This document shows, piece after piece, positions 1 through 8,280 of a stretch of 64,000 nucleotides of DNA. The DNA comes from Citrobacter sp. On2M. Its GTDB lineage: Bacteria > Pseudomonadota > Gammaproteobacteria > Enterobacterales > Enterobacteriaceae. How positions within the stretch are numbered: position 1 is the first letter of the stretch; every line of letters starts with the position of its first letter. Made by a program: the position numbers and the translations under genes. The stretch covers positions 496,001 through 560,000 of the forward strand of contig NZ_WPCV01000005.1 in NCBI RefSeq assembly GCF_018035235.1, written 5' to 3'. Under the pieces are notes generated by a model. That model was not told the DNA's origin. It saw only the letters and a program-made list of their open reading frames with translations, and did not search any database.

Positions 1-874
1 CATCACGCATTTTGATTTAGCCAATAACTATGGACCGCCTCCGGGCAGCGCAGAAGAGAATTTTGGCCGATTACTGCGCGAGGATTTTGCACAATATCGT
101 GATGAGCTGATCATCTCCAGCAAAGCAGGCTATGACATGTGGCCAGGTCCATACGGTTCTGGCGGTTCGCGCAAATACCTGCTCGCCAGCCTCGACCAGA
201 GCCTGAAACGCATGGGCCTCGACTATGTCGATATCTTCTACTCACACCGCGTTGACGAAAATACGCCAATGGAAGAGACCGCCTCAGCCCTGGCCCATGC
301 GGTGCAAAGCGGTAAAGCGCTGTATGTCGGTATCTCATCCTATTCCCCGGAGCGTACGCAGAAAATGGCCGAGCTGATGCGGGAGTGGAAAATTCCGTTG
401 CTGATCCACCAGCCTTCTTACAACCTGCTTAACCGCTGGGTAGACAGTAGCGGTTTGCTGGATACACTGGAATCCAACGGCATGGGCTGTATCGCATTTA
501 CGCCGTTGGCCCAGGGGCTGCTGACGGGGAAATACCTCAACGGCATTCCGGAAGGTTCACGCATGCAACGTGAAGGGAAAAAAGCCCGTGGGCTGACGGA
601 AAACATGCTGACGGAAGAAAATCTTACCAGCCTGCGTTTGCTCAATGAGATGGCGCAACAGCGAGGGCAGTCGATGGCGCAAATGGCCTTAAGCTGGCTG
701 CTGAAAGACAACCGGGTGACTTCGGTGTTAATTGGCGCCAGCCGGCCGGAGCAATTGGAGGAAAACGTTCAGGCGTTGGCGAACCTGACGTTCAGTGCCG
801 AAGAACTGGCGCAGATCGATAAGCACGTCGCAGACGGTAAGCTGAACCTGTGGCAGGCCTCATCGGACAAATAG
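1..874 (+). CDS. gpr: L-glyceraldehyde 3-phosphate reductase (aldo-keto reductase), 5' end missing
   Basis: The reading frame is open from base 2, so the N-terminus lies outside the window and this is a window-edge partial. The visible ~290 residues match the E. coli YghZ/Gpr protein as I recall it, an NADPH-dependent AKR14-type reductase that detoxifies L-glyceraldehyde 3-phosphate and methylglyoxal in the cytoplasm. Catalytic tetrad residues are visible: Asp and Tyr in 'FDLANNYGPPPG', Lys in 'SSKAGYD' and His in 'FYSHRVDE'. The C-terminal cofactor loop 'VLIGASRPEQLEENV' is also present. The gene runs convergent to the orphan gene at 944-1447. Confidence 0.95.
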   Translation, partial: ITHFDLANNYGPPPGSAEENFGRLLREDFAQYRDELIISSKAGYDMWPGPYGSGGSRKYLLASLDQSLKRMGLDYVDIFYSHRVDENTPMEETASALAHAVQSGKALYVGISSYSPERTQKMAELMREWKIPLLIHQPSYNLLNRWVDSSGLLDTLESNGMGCIAFTPLAQGLLTGKYLNGIPEGSRMQREGKKARGLTENMLTEENLTSLRLLNEMAQQRGQSMAQMALSWLLKDNRVTSVLIGASRPEQLEENVQALANLTFSAEELAQIDKHVADGKLNLWQASSDK

Positions 875-887
875 CTGTTTATCACTC

Positions 888-921
888 CGTGCCGGAAGGT
901 GTCGTTAACCTCCCCGGCACG
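888..921. repeat. hairpin or REP-like palindrome between convergent genes
   Basis: Perfect 8-bp arms (888-895 CGTGCCGG and 914-921 CCGGCACG) enclose a second 4-bp stem (897-900 with 908-911). It lies between the stops of gpr and the converging gene at 944. There is no clear U-tract, so it may be a REP-type element rather than an intrinsic terminator. Confidence 0.5.
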
Positions 922-943
922 TAATGCAGACCCGACAGTCCCC

Positions 944-1447
944 TCACACTTCTTCCGCGTTGATCTCCGGGCGTTGATACTCCGGCCAGACCAGCGCGAC
1001 AAGTGCAGGATAAGCCTCAAGACTGAACTCCCTGAAGCACTGACGCAGGTTGAGCACGTCCAGGTCAGCATGCGGGACCTTCTCACCGCTCAAACAGCGT
1101 TTTTTAATATTGTCGTAATATTTATACACCGCAGAGTTGAGGTCGCTGCAACGCCGCTGTGCATCAAATAATCCAGGAATCTCATTCAACTCCACCATTG
1201 TCATCCGTTTGATCGTGGAGTGGATAAAATCGATATATTCGTGATTAACGCGCCAATACCAGACTGGGGTAATCGAATTCATCAATACCGAGAAATGGTC
1301 CTCGCCTTCTTCTTTACTCAGCATTTCCGGCTGGTTTTCAGAATGTCCATTTTCTGCATATCGGTTTTTATTTGCACTGCGCATAAAAAAAAGCACCCCG
1401 CAGGTCAGCAATAGCAGGGTTATAACAGAATAAAATATACTGTTCAT
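944..1447 (-). CDS. orphan membrane-anchored protein, unknown function
   Basis: 167 aa, not recognised. Residues 4-22 form a hydrophobic segment ('SVITLLLLTCGVLFFM') followed by a basic stretch (RSANKNR), which suggests a single membrane anchor with the rest in the cytoplasm. The remainder is soluble, rich in charged and aromatic residues, with scattered cysteines and no catalytic motif I can name. The ATG is preceded by GGAG at a good distance. It occupies the place where I recall yqhA-yghA in K-12. That it is a real gene rests on length, RBS and the lack of a competing frame. Confidence 0.6.
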   Translation of the reverse strand: MNSIFYSVITLLLLTCGVLFFMRSANKNRYAENGHSENQPEMLSKEEGEDHFSVLMNSITPVWYWRVNHEYIDFIHSTIKRMTMVELNEIPGLFDAQRRCSDLNSAVYKYYDNIKKRCLSGEKVPHADLDVLNLRQCFREFSLEAYPALVALVWPEYQRPEINAEEV

Positions 1448-1551
1448 ATACTGGCTCCATTTTTTTTGATTTTAAAATTACGCCATGCTATTGTCAACGC
1501 GGCCTGATTTATTTAAAACAACATATCATTGGCATCAAAGGATATTTCAAC

Positions 1552-1956
1552 ATGCTTCCCGAGCATCTTGTTCCCTCGCATTTTCACTTATCCAGTCCAT
1601 CTACCAATACTGAACCCGTAGATAATAGTGAAAATTTGAATCAGGGAAAGAGAACGTTAAGCGATTACGAACCCGATATTTTGATTAGCGCTACAGCTAC
1701 CGGTCAGGCACGCAATATGTTATTTGAAGAGTGTGATCGTCATTTAAAAGAGCGTTTGTTTCGTGCCGCGAAAATTGAGTCATTCACTCGCTTGCTCAAT
1801 TCACTACAAGCAGAAGGCGACATTAACGCTCAAGAATTAAGTAAAATTTTGTCCACAAAAACAGCTATCATAAATGAGCAAGGTAATAAAATTTGGCTTA
1901 ATTTAATCACACGTGAAACCAGCGATCCTATTTTTTATTCTCTGGAAAAGAAATAA
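1552..1956 (+). CDS. orphan hydrophilic protein A of a two-gene pair
   Basis: 134 aa, not recognised. There is no signal peptide or membrane segment. The N-terminal ~45 residues are rich in Ser, Pro and Asn and look disordered; residues ~50-125 look helical. AAGGA sits 9 nt before the ATG. The stop is 1 nt before the ATG of the next gene, so the two are probably translationally coupled. The DNA is clearly more AT-rich than the flanking metabolic genes, which suggests horizontal acquisition. No function is proposed. Confidence 0.6.
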   Translation: MLPEHLVPSHFHLSSPSTNTEPVDNSENLNQGKRTLSDYEPDILISATATGQARNMLFEECDRHLKERLFRAAKIESFTRLLNSLQAEGDINAQELSKILSTKTAIINEQGNKIWLNLITRETSDPIFYSLEKK

Positions 1957-1957
1957 A

Positions 1958-2365
1958 ATGAAAGATATTGAGGATAATAATGTTTATTTGGCTTTAGATG
2001 ACCATAAAAGCGATGAGTTTGTCTTAAAGCAAAATTTAGCCGTGTTGATTGCCAATAAAAACGCGACGCTGGAAAGCGTCGCTCAGGAGATTGTTTCTAT
2101 CCCCGCCGCGCTGGTACGAATGAAATGGCAAAATCGCCGTGAGATTTATGCGCTACAAGCTAAAGAAGAGATCTACGGCGCCGCCATTGAGGCCATTATG
2201 GAGCAGCAACCGGAACTGCGGGACAAAATAATGACCCGGCTGGAAAGCGCATATCAGCATATTCTCAGGCGAGAAACAGCCACCCTTCGCCTGACGTGTA
2301 AACTGTCTGAAGGCAACTACGAGCCAACCAGGATAACGACAGTCGCCCTGGATGAAGACAGATAA
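1958..2365 (+). CDS. orphan helical protein B of a two-gene pair
   Basis: 135 aa from the ATG at 1958; an in-frame ATG at 1913 lies inside the upstream gene and is less likely. The protein is highly charged and predicted mostly helical ('MKWQNRREIYALQAKEEIYG'), with no membrane segment and no family I recognise. Its 1-nt spacing from the upstream stop indicates a two-gene operon, so the products may work together. The 3' half is nearer host base composition than the partner gene. Confidence 0.6.
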   Translation: MKDIEDNNVYLALDDHKSDEFVLKQNLAVLIANKNATLESVAQEIVSIPAALVRMKWQNRREIYALQAKEEIYGAAIEAIMEQQPELRDKIMTRLESAYQHILRRETATLRLTCKLSEGNYEPTRITTVALDEDR

Positions 2366-2399
2366 GGGCGAGTGGAGAACGTTGAATCAGGAGCTGCAG

Positions 2400-2426
2400 G
2401 CCGGGTAAGGCGCCCCCCCACCCGGC
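2400..2426. repeat. REP-like palindrome
   Basis: Arms GCCGGGT (2400-2406) and ACCCGGC (2420-2426) flank a C-rich loop with seven consecutive C. It lies between the orphan pair and the converging exbD, the usual intergenic place for REP elements in enterobacteria. Confidence 0.6.
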
Positions 2427-2434
2427 AATGAGGA

Positions 2435-2860
2435 TTACTTCGCTTTTACAGTCTCTTCACCAACCAGACCAATCTTCAGGAACCCCGCCTGATGCAAAGC
2501 ATCCATAACCTTCATCATGGTTTCATAATCGACGGTTTTATCCGCACGGAAGAAGATCGTAGTGTCTTTCTTGCCATCAGTCAGCGTATTTAACTCGCTA
2601 ATCATGGTATCGTCCGTCACCTGGTTGTTGCCAATAAACATACTCTTATCGGCTTTCACAGACAGGTAAACCGGTTTTTCCGGACGCGGTTGCGGTGTGC
2701 TGGTGGAAGCAGGGAGATTCACCTTCACATCCACCGTTGCCAACGGCGCAGCCACCATAAAGATGATCAATAAAACCAACATAACGTCGATAAACGGCGT
2801 CACGTTTATTTCATGCATTTCACCGTTATCGTCCAGGTTTTCATTAAAGCTCATTGCCAT
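2435..2860 (-). CDS. exbD: TonB-system energy transducer subunit ExbD
   Basis: 141 aa, the usual length. ExbD works with ExbB in the inner membrane, coupling proton flow to TonB for outer-membrane uptake of siderophores and vitamin B12. A short cytoplasmic N-terminus leads into one membrane helix (~22-42) that carries the essential Asp25 in 'TPFIDVMLVLL'; the rest is periplasmic. It lies 6 nt after exbB and is clearly co-transcribed. Regulation should follow the Fur-type site upstream of exbB. Confidence 0.98.
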   Translation of the reverse strand: MAMSFNENLDDNGEMHEINVTPFIDVMLVLLIIFMVAAPLATVDVKVNLPASTSTPQPRPEKPVYLSVKADKSMFIGNNQVTDDTMISELNTLTDGKKDTTIFFRADKTVDYETMMKVMDALHQAGFLKIGLVGEETVKAK

Positions 2861-2866
2861 GGAACA

Positions 2867-3601
2867 TTATCCTACACGTAATTTCTGCGCAGCACGTACC
2901 GGATGCGCGGATGCGCTAGCGTTCAGGTCGAGATCGCGACTTTGCAGCAACAGCACCTGCGCCGCGACATCGCCCAGCATCGCTTTATAGCTGCCAATCT
3001 GACGTGCGAAAACGTTATAGATAACAACTGCAGGAATTGCTGCAACCAGACCAATCGCGGTGGCTAACAGCGCTTCTGCGATACCCGGCGCAACAACGGC
3101 CAGGTTGGTCGTTTGGGTTTGCGCGATCCCGATGAAGCTATTCATGATGCCCCATACCGTACCGAACAGCCCCACGAACGGAGAGATAGCCCCGATGGTC
3201 GCCAGGTATCCGTTACCGCGCCCCATATGACGCCCTACCGCCGCGACGCGACGCTCCAGACGGAAACCAGTACGTTCTTTAATACCTTCGTTGTCGTCGC
3301 TACCTTCAGACAGTTCCAGCTCATTCTGCGCCTCGTTAATCAACAGCGCGCCCAGGCTTTTGCCATCGAATCCTGCGGCAATCTCACTTGCCTGGTCTAA
3401 AGAGCGAGCATCCACCAGCAGTTGCTGCTCGCGCTTAAGGCGGCGTTTCTGAGTAAAGAACTCAAGGCTCTTACTAAAGAAAATTGCCCAGGTGACCACT
3501 GACGCCAAAATCAGCCCAATCATCACGCACTTAACCACGATATCGGCGTGCTGATACATACCCCAGACGGAAAGGTCCGTCTGCATCAAATTATTACCCA
3601 C
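2867..3601 (-). CDS. exbB: TonB-system energy transducer subunit ExbB
   Basis: 244 aa, full length. This MotA/TolQ/ExbB-family inner-membrane protein forms the pentameric scaffold of the ExbB-ExbD motor. Three membrane helices are visible near residues 16-39, 132-155 and 174-199, with the large cytoplasmic loop between the first and second; 'SPFVGLFGTVWGIMNSF' and 'TAIGLVAAIPAV' are family motifs. It is the first gene of exbB-exbD and divergent from metC. Confidence 0.98.
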   Translation of the reverse strand: MGNNLMQTDLSVWGMYQHADIVVKCVMIGLILASVVTWAIFFSKSLEFFTQKRRLKREQQLLVDARSLDQASEIAAGFDGKSLGALLINEAQNELELSEGSDDNEGIKERTGFRLERRVAAVGRHMGRGNGYLATIGAISPFVGLFGTVWGIMNSFIGIAQTQTTNLAVVAPGIAEALLATAIGLVAAIPAVVIYNVFARQIGSYKAMLGDVAAQVLLLQSRDLDLNASASAHPVRAAQKLRVG

Positions 3602-3664
3602 TCTGTATCTCCAGGACGCAAGTCACAAAATCTGTGCGTAATGATATCAAAACGACGTCGAATT

Positions 3665-3683
3665 GATAGTCGTTCTCATTACT
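3665..3683. promoter_or_regulatory. probable Fur box of exbBD
   Basis: A 19-bp sequence beginning GATAGTCGTTCTCATTA matches the canonical Fur 19-mer at about 12 positions by hand count. It lies ~65 bp upstream of exbB in the exbB/metC divergent region. Fur repression of exbB is established in E. coli; the exact site here is inference. Confidence 0.55.
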
Positions 3684-3817
3684 ATTTACATAGTGCCGCA
3701 CCTTTGGTTTCTTTTCCTTGCGCTTACGCAGTAAAAAAGTCACCAGACGCAGTTTGAGATTATTTTCTACTGTATGCCTGTTCTGCGGGATGCGTCATCT
3801 TTGATTCATGGTAGTTT

Positions 3818-3833
3818 AGACATCCAGACGTAT
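3818..3833. promoter_or_regulatory. tandem MetJ met boxes of metC
   Basis: Two adjacent 8-mers, AGACATCC (3818-3825) and AGACGTAT (3826-3833), resemble the MetJ consensus AGACGTCT and sit 19 bp before the metC start. The second overlaps a TATAAA-like -10. This arrangement is what I recall for E. coli metC and predicts repression by MetJ with S-adenosylmethionine. Confidence 0.8.
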
Positions 3834-3851
3834 AAAAACAGGTCAAACAAC

Positions 3852-5039
3852 ATGGCAGATAAACAACTTGAAACCAAACTTGTGCATGCAGGGCGCAGTA
3901 AAAAGTACACGCTGGGCTCGGTAAATAGCGTGATCCAGCGCGCTTCTTCGCTGGTTTTTGACACCTTAGAGGCCAAAAAACAGGCTACCCATAACCGGGC
4001 TAACGGCGCACTTTTTTACGGACGTCGCGGAACCCTGACGCATTTCTCCCTGCAGGAGGCGATGTGTGAACTGGAAGGCGGGGCAGGTTGCGCCTTATTC
4101 CCCTGCGGCGCGGCAGCCGTGGCAAACACCATCCTCGCTTTTGTGGAGCAAGGCGATCATGTGCTGATGACCAACACCGCCTATGAACCCAGCCAGGATT
4201 TCTGCACAAAAATTCTCGGCAAGCTTGGCGTGTCCACCGGCTGGTTCGATCCGCTGGTTGGCGCCGATATAGTGAAGCACATGCAGCCGAACACCAAAGT
4301 CGTATTTTTGGAATCGCCTGGCTCTGTCACCATGGAAGTGCATGATGTTCCGGCTATTGTTGCCGCCGTCAGAAGCGTTGCACCTGACGCGATCATCATG
4401 ATTGATAACACCTGGGCTGCCGGGGTGCTGTTCAAAGCGCTGGATTTTGGCATCGATGTTTCTATTCAGGCTGGCACCAAATATCTGATTGGTCATTCCG
4501 ATGGCATGGTCGGCACGGCGGTATCCAATGCCCGCTGCTGGGATCAACTGCGCGAAAATGCGTATCTGATGGGACAAATGTTGGATGCCGATACTGCCTA
4601 TATGACCAGCCGTGGACTGCGTACGCTGAGCGTACGCCTGCGTCAGCATCATGAAAGCAGCGTAAAGGTTGCCGAATGCCTGGCCAGCCATCCGCAGGTC
4701 GCCCGCGTGAACCACCCAGCGCTACCCGGCAGTAAGGGTCACGAATTCTGGAAGCGTGATTTCACCGGCAGCAGCGGTCTGTTCTCGTTCGTATTGAATA
4801 AGAAACTCAATCATGAGGAGCTGAGCGCGTATATGGATCACTTCAACCTGTTCAGCATGGCTTACTCCTGGGGCGGCTTTGAGTCGTTGATTCTCGCTAA
4901 TCAGCCGGAGCACATTGCGGCAATTCGTCCACAAGGCGAGGTGGACTTCAGTGGAACGCTCATCCGTCTGCATATCGGTTTAGAGAATGTTGACGATCTG
5001 ATTGCCGATTTAGCCGCAGGATTTGCCCGAATCGAGTAA
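3852..5039 (+). CDS. metC: cystathionine beta-lyase
   Basis: 395 aa from the ATG at 3852, the exact E. coli length; an in-frame extension to 3774 would run across the met boxes and is rejected. This PLP enzyme cleaves cystathionine to homocysteine, pyruvate and ammonia in methionine synthesis. The Schiff-base lysine is Lys210 in '[13 protein letters not shown]', and the cofactor-phosphate contact 'YGRRGT' is at 56-61. It is a Cys/Met metabolism PLP-family protein acting as a cytoplasmic tetramer. Single gene under MetJ control. Confidence 0.97.
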   Translation: MADKQLETKLVHAGRSKKYTLGSVNSVIQRASSLVFDTLEAKKQATHNRANGALFYGRRGTLTHFSLQEAMCELEGGAGCALFPCGAAAVANTILAFVEQGDHVLMTNTAYEPSQDFCTKILGKLGVSTGWFDPLVGADIVKHMQPNTKVVFLESPGSVTMEVHDVPAIVAAVRSVAPDAIIMIDNTWAAGVLFKALDFGIDVSIQAGTKYLIGHSDGMVGTAVSNARCWDQLRENAYLMGQMLDADTAYMTSRGLRTLSVRLRQHHESSVKVAECLASHPQVARVNHPALPGSKGHEFWKRDFTGSSGLFSFVLNKKLNHEELSAYMDHFNLFSMAYSWGGFESLILANQPEHIAAIRPQGEVDFSGTLIRLHIGLENVDDLIADLAAGFARIE

Positions 5040-5170
5040 AATTGCCATAGATGGACATATATGCAGACACTTCTGGTGGAAAAGTCTGCAATTGTTGCGT
5101 CCGGGATCAAGGCATACCGGACAATTCAGGAGTACAATCCACACATAAACGCTGTTCCACAGGAAAGTCC

Positions 5171-5830
5171 ATGGTAGTCATTCAAGATATTGTCTCCGCG
5201 CTCTGGCAACACGATTTTGCCGCGCTGGCGGATCCACACGTTGTGAGCGTGGTGTACTTCGTTATGTTCGCCACACTGTTTTTAGAAAATGGCCTGCTGC
5301 CCGCCTCCTTTTTACCCGGAGACAGCCTGTTATTGCTGGCAGGTGCACTGATCGCTCAGGACGTGATGAGTTTTTTACCTACCATAGCTATTCTGACCGC
5401 CGCAGCCAGTCTGGGCTGCTGGCTGAGCTACATTCAGGGACGATGGCTGGGCAACACGCGGACGGTAAAAGGCTGGCTGGCGCAATTACCTGAAAAGTAT
5501 CATCAGCGTGCCACTTGTATGTTTGATCAACATGGGTTGATGGCGCTGCTGGCCGGACGCTTTCTGGCATTCGTTCGTACCCTGCTGCCAACAATGGCGG
5601 GTATTTCAGGGCTTCCTAATCGTCGATTCCAGTTTTTTAACTGGCTGAGCGGACTGCTGTGGGTCACGGTCGTCACCGGCTTCGGCTATGCGCTGAGCAT
5701 GATCCCGTTCGTCAAACGCCATGAAGATCAGGTGATGACCTTTTTAATGATCCTGCCGATTGCCCTGTTAACCGCAGGTCTGTTGGGAACGCTGTTCGTG
5801 GTGATTAAAAAAAAATACTGTAGCGCCTGA
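5171..5830 (+). CDS. yghB: DedA-family inner-membrane protein YghB
   Basis: 219 aa from the ATG at 5171, matching E. coli YghB; the longer frame to 5051 is upstream leader. DedA proteins act in lipid-carrier or phospholipid translocation and membrane-potential homeostasis, and YghB is partly redundant with YqjA. Conserved DedA segments are visible: '[20 protein letters not shown]' near 43-62 and '[16 protein letters not shown]', which holds the essential Arg residues. Several hydrophobic helices follow. Confidence 0.95.
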   Translation: MVVIQDIVSALWQHDFAALADPHVVSVVYFVMFATLFLENGLLPASFLPGDSLLLLAGALIAQDVMSFLPTIAILTAAASLGCWLSYIQGRWLGNTRTVKGWLAQLPEKYHQRATCMFDQHGLMALLAGRFLAFVRTLLPTMAGISGLPNRRFQFFNWLSGLLWVTVVTGFGYALSMIPFVKRHEDQVMTFLMILPIALLTAGLLGTLFVVIKKKYCSA

Positions 5831-5839
5831 ATCGCATCC

Positions 5840-5915
5840 GTAGGCCGGATAATCTCCGGCATTTCGCCTTATAGCACGCAGCTTTAAGGCGTACGGTGTA
5901 CCTGTCAGGCCGACA
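5840..5915. repeat. REP/BIME-like repeat cluster
   Basis: GCCGGATAATCTCCGGC (from 5843) and a following partly complementary GC-rich stretch that includes 'GGCGTACGG' form a typical enterobacterial palindromic unit between the convergent yghB and yqhC genes. Confidence 0.6.
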
Positions 5916-5920
5916 AGAAG

Positions 5921-6838
5921 TCAACTCCCCTGCATCATTCTTATTCTGGCCGCATCCTCTCCCGGCGTTACGCCAAAGAAACGTTTAAACTCACGACTGA
6001 ATTGCGATGCGCTCTCATAGCCGACACGCATGGCGGCCGCGCTGGCCTTCATTCCGTCGTGGATCATCATCATCCGTGCTTTATGCAGCCGATAACTCTT
6101 GAGATATTGCAGCGGCGATGTGCTGGTCACCGCTTTAAAATTATGATGAAACGCCGACACGCTCATGTTCGCTTCTGCCGCCAGCTGTTCTACATTGAGG
6201 TTTTCGGTGTATTTGGTTTCTATTCGCTTCAACACCCGGCTTATCAAACTGAAATGCGTCTGGCGACTAACCAGCGCAAGTAACGCGCCGCCACGCGGCC
6301 CGGTCAGCACATGGTAGAGGATCTCGCGAATGATCTGTTTTCCCAGAATACGCGCATCCAGCGGCCGTTCCATCACATCCAGCAGACGCTCAGCGGCACA
6401 GAGAATTTCGTCAGAGAGCGTCGCGGAGTTGATCCCGCTGGCCGCCATGGCGGGCTGGAACAGCTCGTCTTCCCCAATGTCCATCAACAGCTCCTGCAAT
6501 TGCAGAATATCGACATTCAGGTAAATACCGGCCAGTGGAACCTCCGGCGTCGCATACGTTTCACATTCAAAGGGTAAAGGTACTGTCAGCAACAGATATT
6601 CGTTGGCGTCATAACGAAATACGCGTTCATTGATATAACCAATTTTATGCCCCGAAAAGAGAAATATGATGCCAGGCTGATACATCACCGGTGTACGCGC
6701 CGCCGGCTCAGTACCGTGGAGCAGACGAACATCTGGCAGCAGTTCGCTGAGTTTATTTTCATTATTTTTCAACTGCTTAATTTTATCTGTCAGCAGAAGG
6801 CAGATCTCATCACGGTTCATAGAGCACCAGTTCATCAT
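5921..6838 (-). CDS. yqhC: AraC-family activator of yqhD-dkgA
   Basis: 305 aa. The N-terminal region is an AraC_N-type sensing domain and the C-terminus has two helix-turn-helix motifs (about 215-240 '[16 protein letters not shown]' and 265-290 '[16 protein letters not shown]'). In E. coli YqhC senses aldehydes such as glyoxal and furfural and activates the divergent yqhD-dkgA. The N-terminal start is less certain because ATGs also occur at residues 2 and 7. Candidate half-sites at 6894-6925 lie in the shared intergenic region. Confidence 0.95.
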   Translation of the reverse strand: MMNWCSMNRDEICLLLTDKIKQLKNNENKLSELLPDVRLLHGTEPAARTPVMYQPGIIFLFSGHKIGYINERVFRYDANEYLLLTVPLPFECETYATPEVPLAGIYLNVDILQLQELLMDIGEDELFQPAMAASGINSATLSDEILCAAERLLDVMERPLDARILGKQIIREILYHVLTGPRGGALLALVSRQTHFSLISRVLKRIETKYTENLNVEQLAAEANMSVSAFHHNFKAVTSTSPLQYLKSYRLHKARMMMIHDGMKASAAAMRVGYESASQFSREFKRFFGVTPGEDAARIRMMQGS

Positions 6839-6893
6839 CGGTTTGTAACCCTGCCATAATGCGCAGATTTATACTTTTTCTCCAGTCGTCTGT

Positions 6894-6925
6894 AGAAATG
6901 GGCAAGGCATCGGCAGAAATGAGCA
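6894..6925. promoter_or_regulatory. candidate YqhC operator, 21-bp-phased direct repeat
   Basis: AGAAATGGGCA (6894-6904) and AGAAATGAGCA (6915-6925) differ at one base and start exactly 21 bp apart, two helical turns. Direct repeats on one helix face are the usual target of AraC-family regulators. They lie ~90 bp upstream of yqhD and ~55 bp upstream of yqhC. The assignment to YqhC is inference. Confidence 0.55.
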
Positions 6926-7013
6926 TTGAGAGCTACGCGACTGACGACCACAATGTTCATCATCCGGCAGATACTCTCCTGCCCTCTTTTTTACCCACAT
7001 AAGGGAACGAGCA

Positions 7014-8177
7014 ATGAACAATTTTAATCTCCATACCCCAACCCGCATTCTGTTTGGTAAAGGCGCAATTGCACAGTTGCGCGATCAAATCCCTCAGGAC
7101 GCTCGCGTACTGGTTACCTACGGCGGCGGCAGCGTGAAAAAAACCGGCGTTCTGGCACAGGTTCAGGACGCGCTAAAAGGTCTGGACGTGATTGAGTTTG
7201 GCGGTATTGAGCCGAACCCGTCTTATGAAACGCTAATGAACGCGGTAAAAATCGTACGTGATGAGAAAGTGACGTTCCTGCTGGCGGTGGGCGGTGGTTC
7301 AGTGCTGGATGGCACCAAATTCATCGCGGCTGCGGCACAGTACGCGGACGGCGTTGATCCATGGCGTATTCTGGAAACCCACGGTAATGACGTAAAAAGC
7401 GCCATCCCGATGGGCTCCGTATTAACCCTGCCAGCTACCGGCTCTGAATCTAACTCCGGTGCGGTAATTTCACGTAAAACAACTGGCGATAAACTGGCCT
7501 TTATGACCCCGTTTGTGCAGCCGGTATTTGCCGTGCTGGATCCGGTTTACACCTATACACTGCCGCCGCGTCAGGTTGCTAACGGTGTCGTGGATGCGTT
7601 CGTTCATACCGTTGAGCAGTATGTGACCTATCCGGTCGACGGGAAAATTCAGGATCGCTTTGCCGAAGGCATTCTGCTGACGCTTATCGAAGAAGGCCCG
7701 AAAGCATTGCAGGAGCCGGAAAATTACAACGTCCGTGCAAACGTCATGTGGGCGGCAACCCAGGCACTCAACGGCCTGATTGGTGCAGGCGTACCGCAGG
7801 ACTGGGCAACGCATATGCTGGGTCACGAACTGACCGCAATGCATGGTCTCGATCATGCCCAAACGTTGGCCATCGTTCTGCCTGCGCTGTGGAATGAAAA
7901 ACGCGATGCCAAGCGAGCCAAACTGCTGCAGTATGCTGAACGCGTGTGGAATATCACCGAAGGAAGCGATGACCAGCGCATCGATGCCGCCATTGCAGCA
8001 ACCCGCGCTTTCTTCGAGCAAATGGGCGTACCGACTCGCCTGTCTGACTACGGTCTGGACGGCAGTTCTATCCCGGCGTTACTGGAAAAACTGGAAGCCC
8101 ATGGGAATACGAAACTGGGAGAACATCAGGACATTACGCTCGACGTCAGCCGTCGGATTTACGAAGCTGCCCGCTAA
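7014..8177 (+). CDS. yqhD: NADPH-dependent aldehyde reductase (alcohol dehydrogenase YqhD)
   Basis: 387 aa, full length. This iron-type (group III) alcohol dehydrogenase reduces lipid-peroxidation and short-chain aldehydes with NADPH. The cofactor site 'YGGGSVKK' (GGGS at 37-40) and a second glycine-rich 'AVGGGSVLDG' are present. Metal ligands fit Asp and His in 'VVDAFVHTVEQY' and the two His in 'GHELTAMHGLDHAQT'. A strong RBS (AAGGGA) precedes the ATG. It is followed by dkgA and is under YqhC. Confidence 0.97.
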   Translation: MNNFNLHTPTRILFGKGAIAQLRDQIPQDARVLVTYGGGSVKKTGVLAQVQDALKGLDVIEFGGIEPNPSYETLMNAVKIVRDEKVTFLLAVGGGSVLDGTKFIAAAAQYADGVDPWRILETHGNDVKSAIPMGSVLTLPATGSESNSGAVISRKTTGDKLAFMTPFVQPVFAVLDPVYTYTLPPRQVANGVVDAFVHTVEQYVTYPVDGKIQDRFAEGILLTLIEEGPKALQEPENYNVRANVMWAATQALNGLIGAGVPQDWATHMLGHELTAMHGLDHAQTLAIVLPALWNEKRDAKRAKLLQYAERVWNITEGSDDQRIDAAIAATRAFFEQMGVPTRLSDYGLDGSSIPALLEKLEAHGNTKLGEHQDITLDVSRRIYEAAR

Positions 8178-8236
8178 GGTTTTTTGACCTCCACCTTTCG
8201 TTTTTGGGTATTTATACCAGGCTTAAGTCACACCTA

Positions 8237-8262
8237 TGTCACCGGAGTATGTTCCGGTGACA
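8237..8262. repeat. perfect 10-bp inverted repeat upstream of dkgA
   Basis: TGTCACCGGA (8237-8246) and TCCGGTGACA (8253-8262) are perfect arms around a 6-nt loop. It sits in the yqhD-dkgA gap, 8 nt before the G-rich ribosome-binding site of dkgA. In the transcript it would form a strong hairpin next to the initiation region; as DNA it could be a dimer operator. No U-tract follows, so it is not a normal terminator. Confidence 0.7.
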
Positions 8263-8280
8263 GACATTAAGGGGGGAATT

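Noticed and set aside
4095-4715. 206-aa frame opposite metC
   Set aside because: Shadow of metC, which has a full-length match, a known Lys210 and met boxes.
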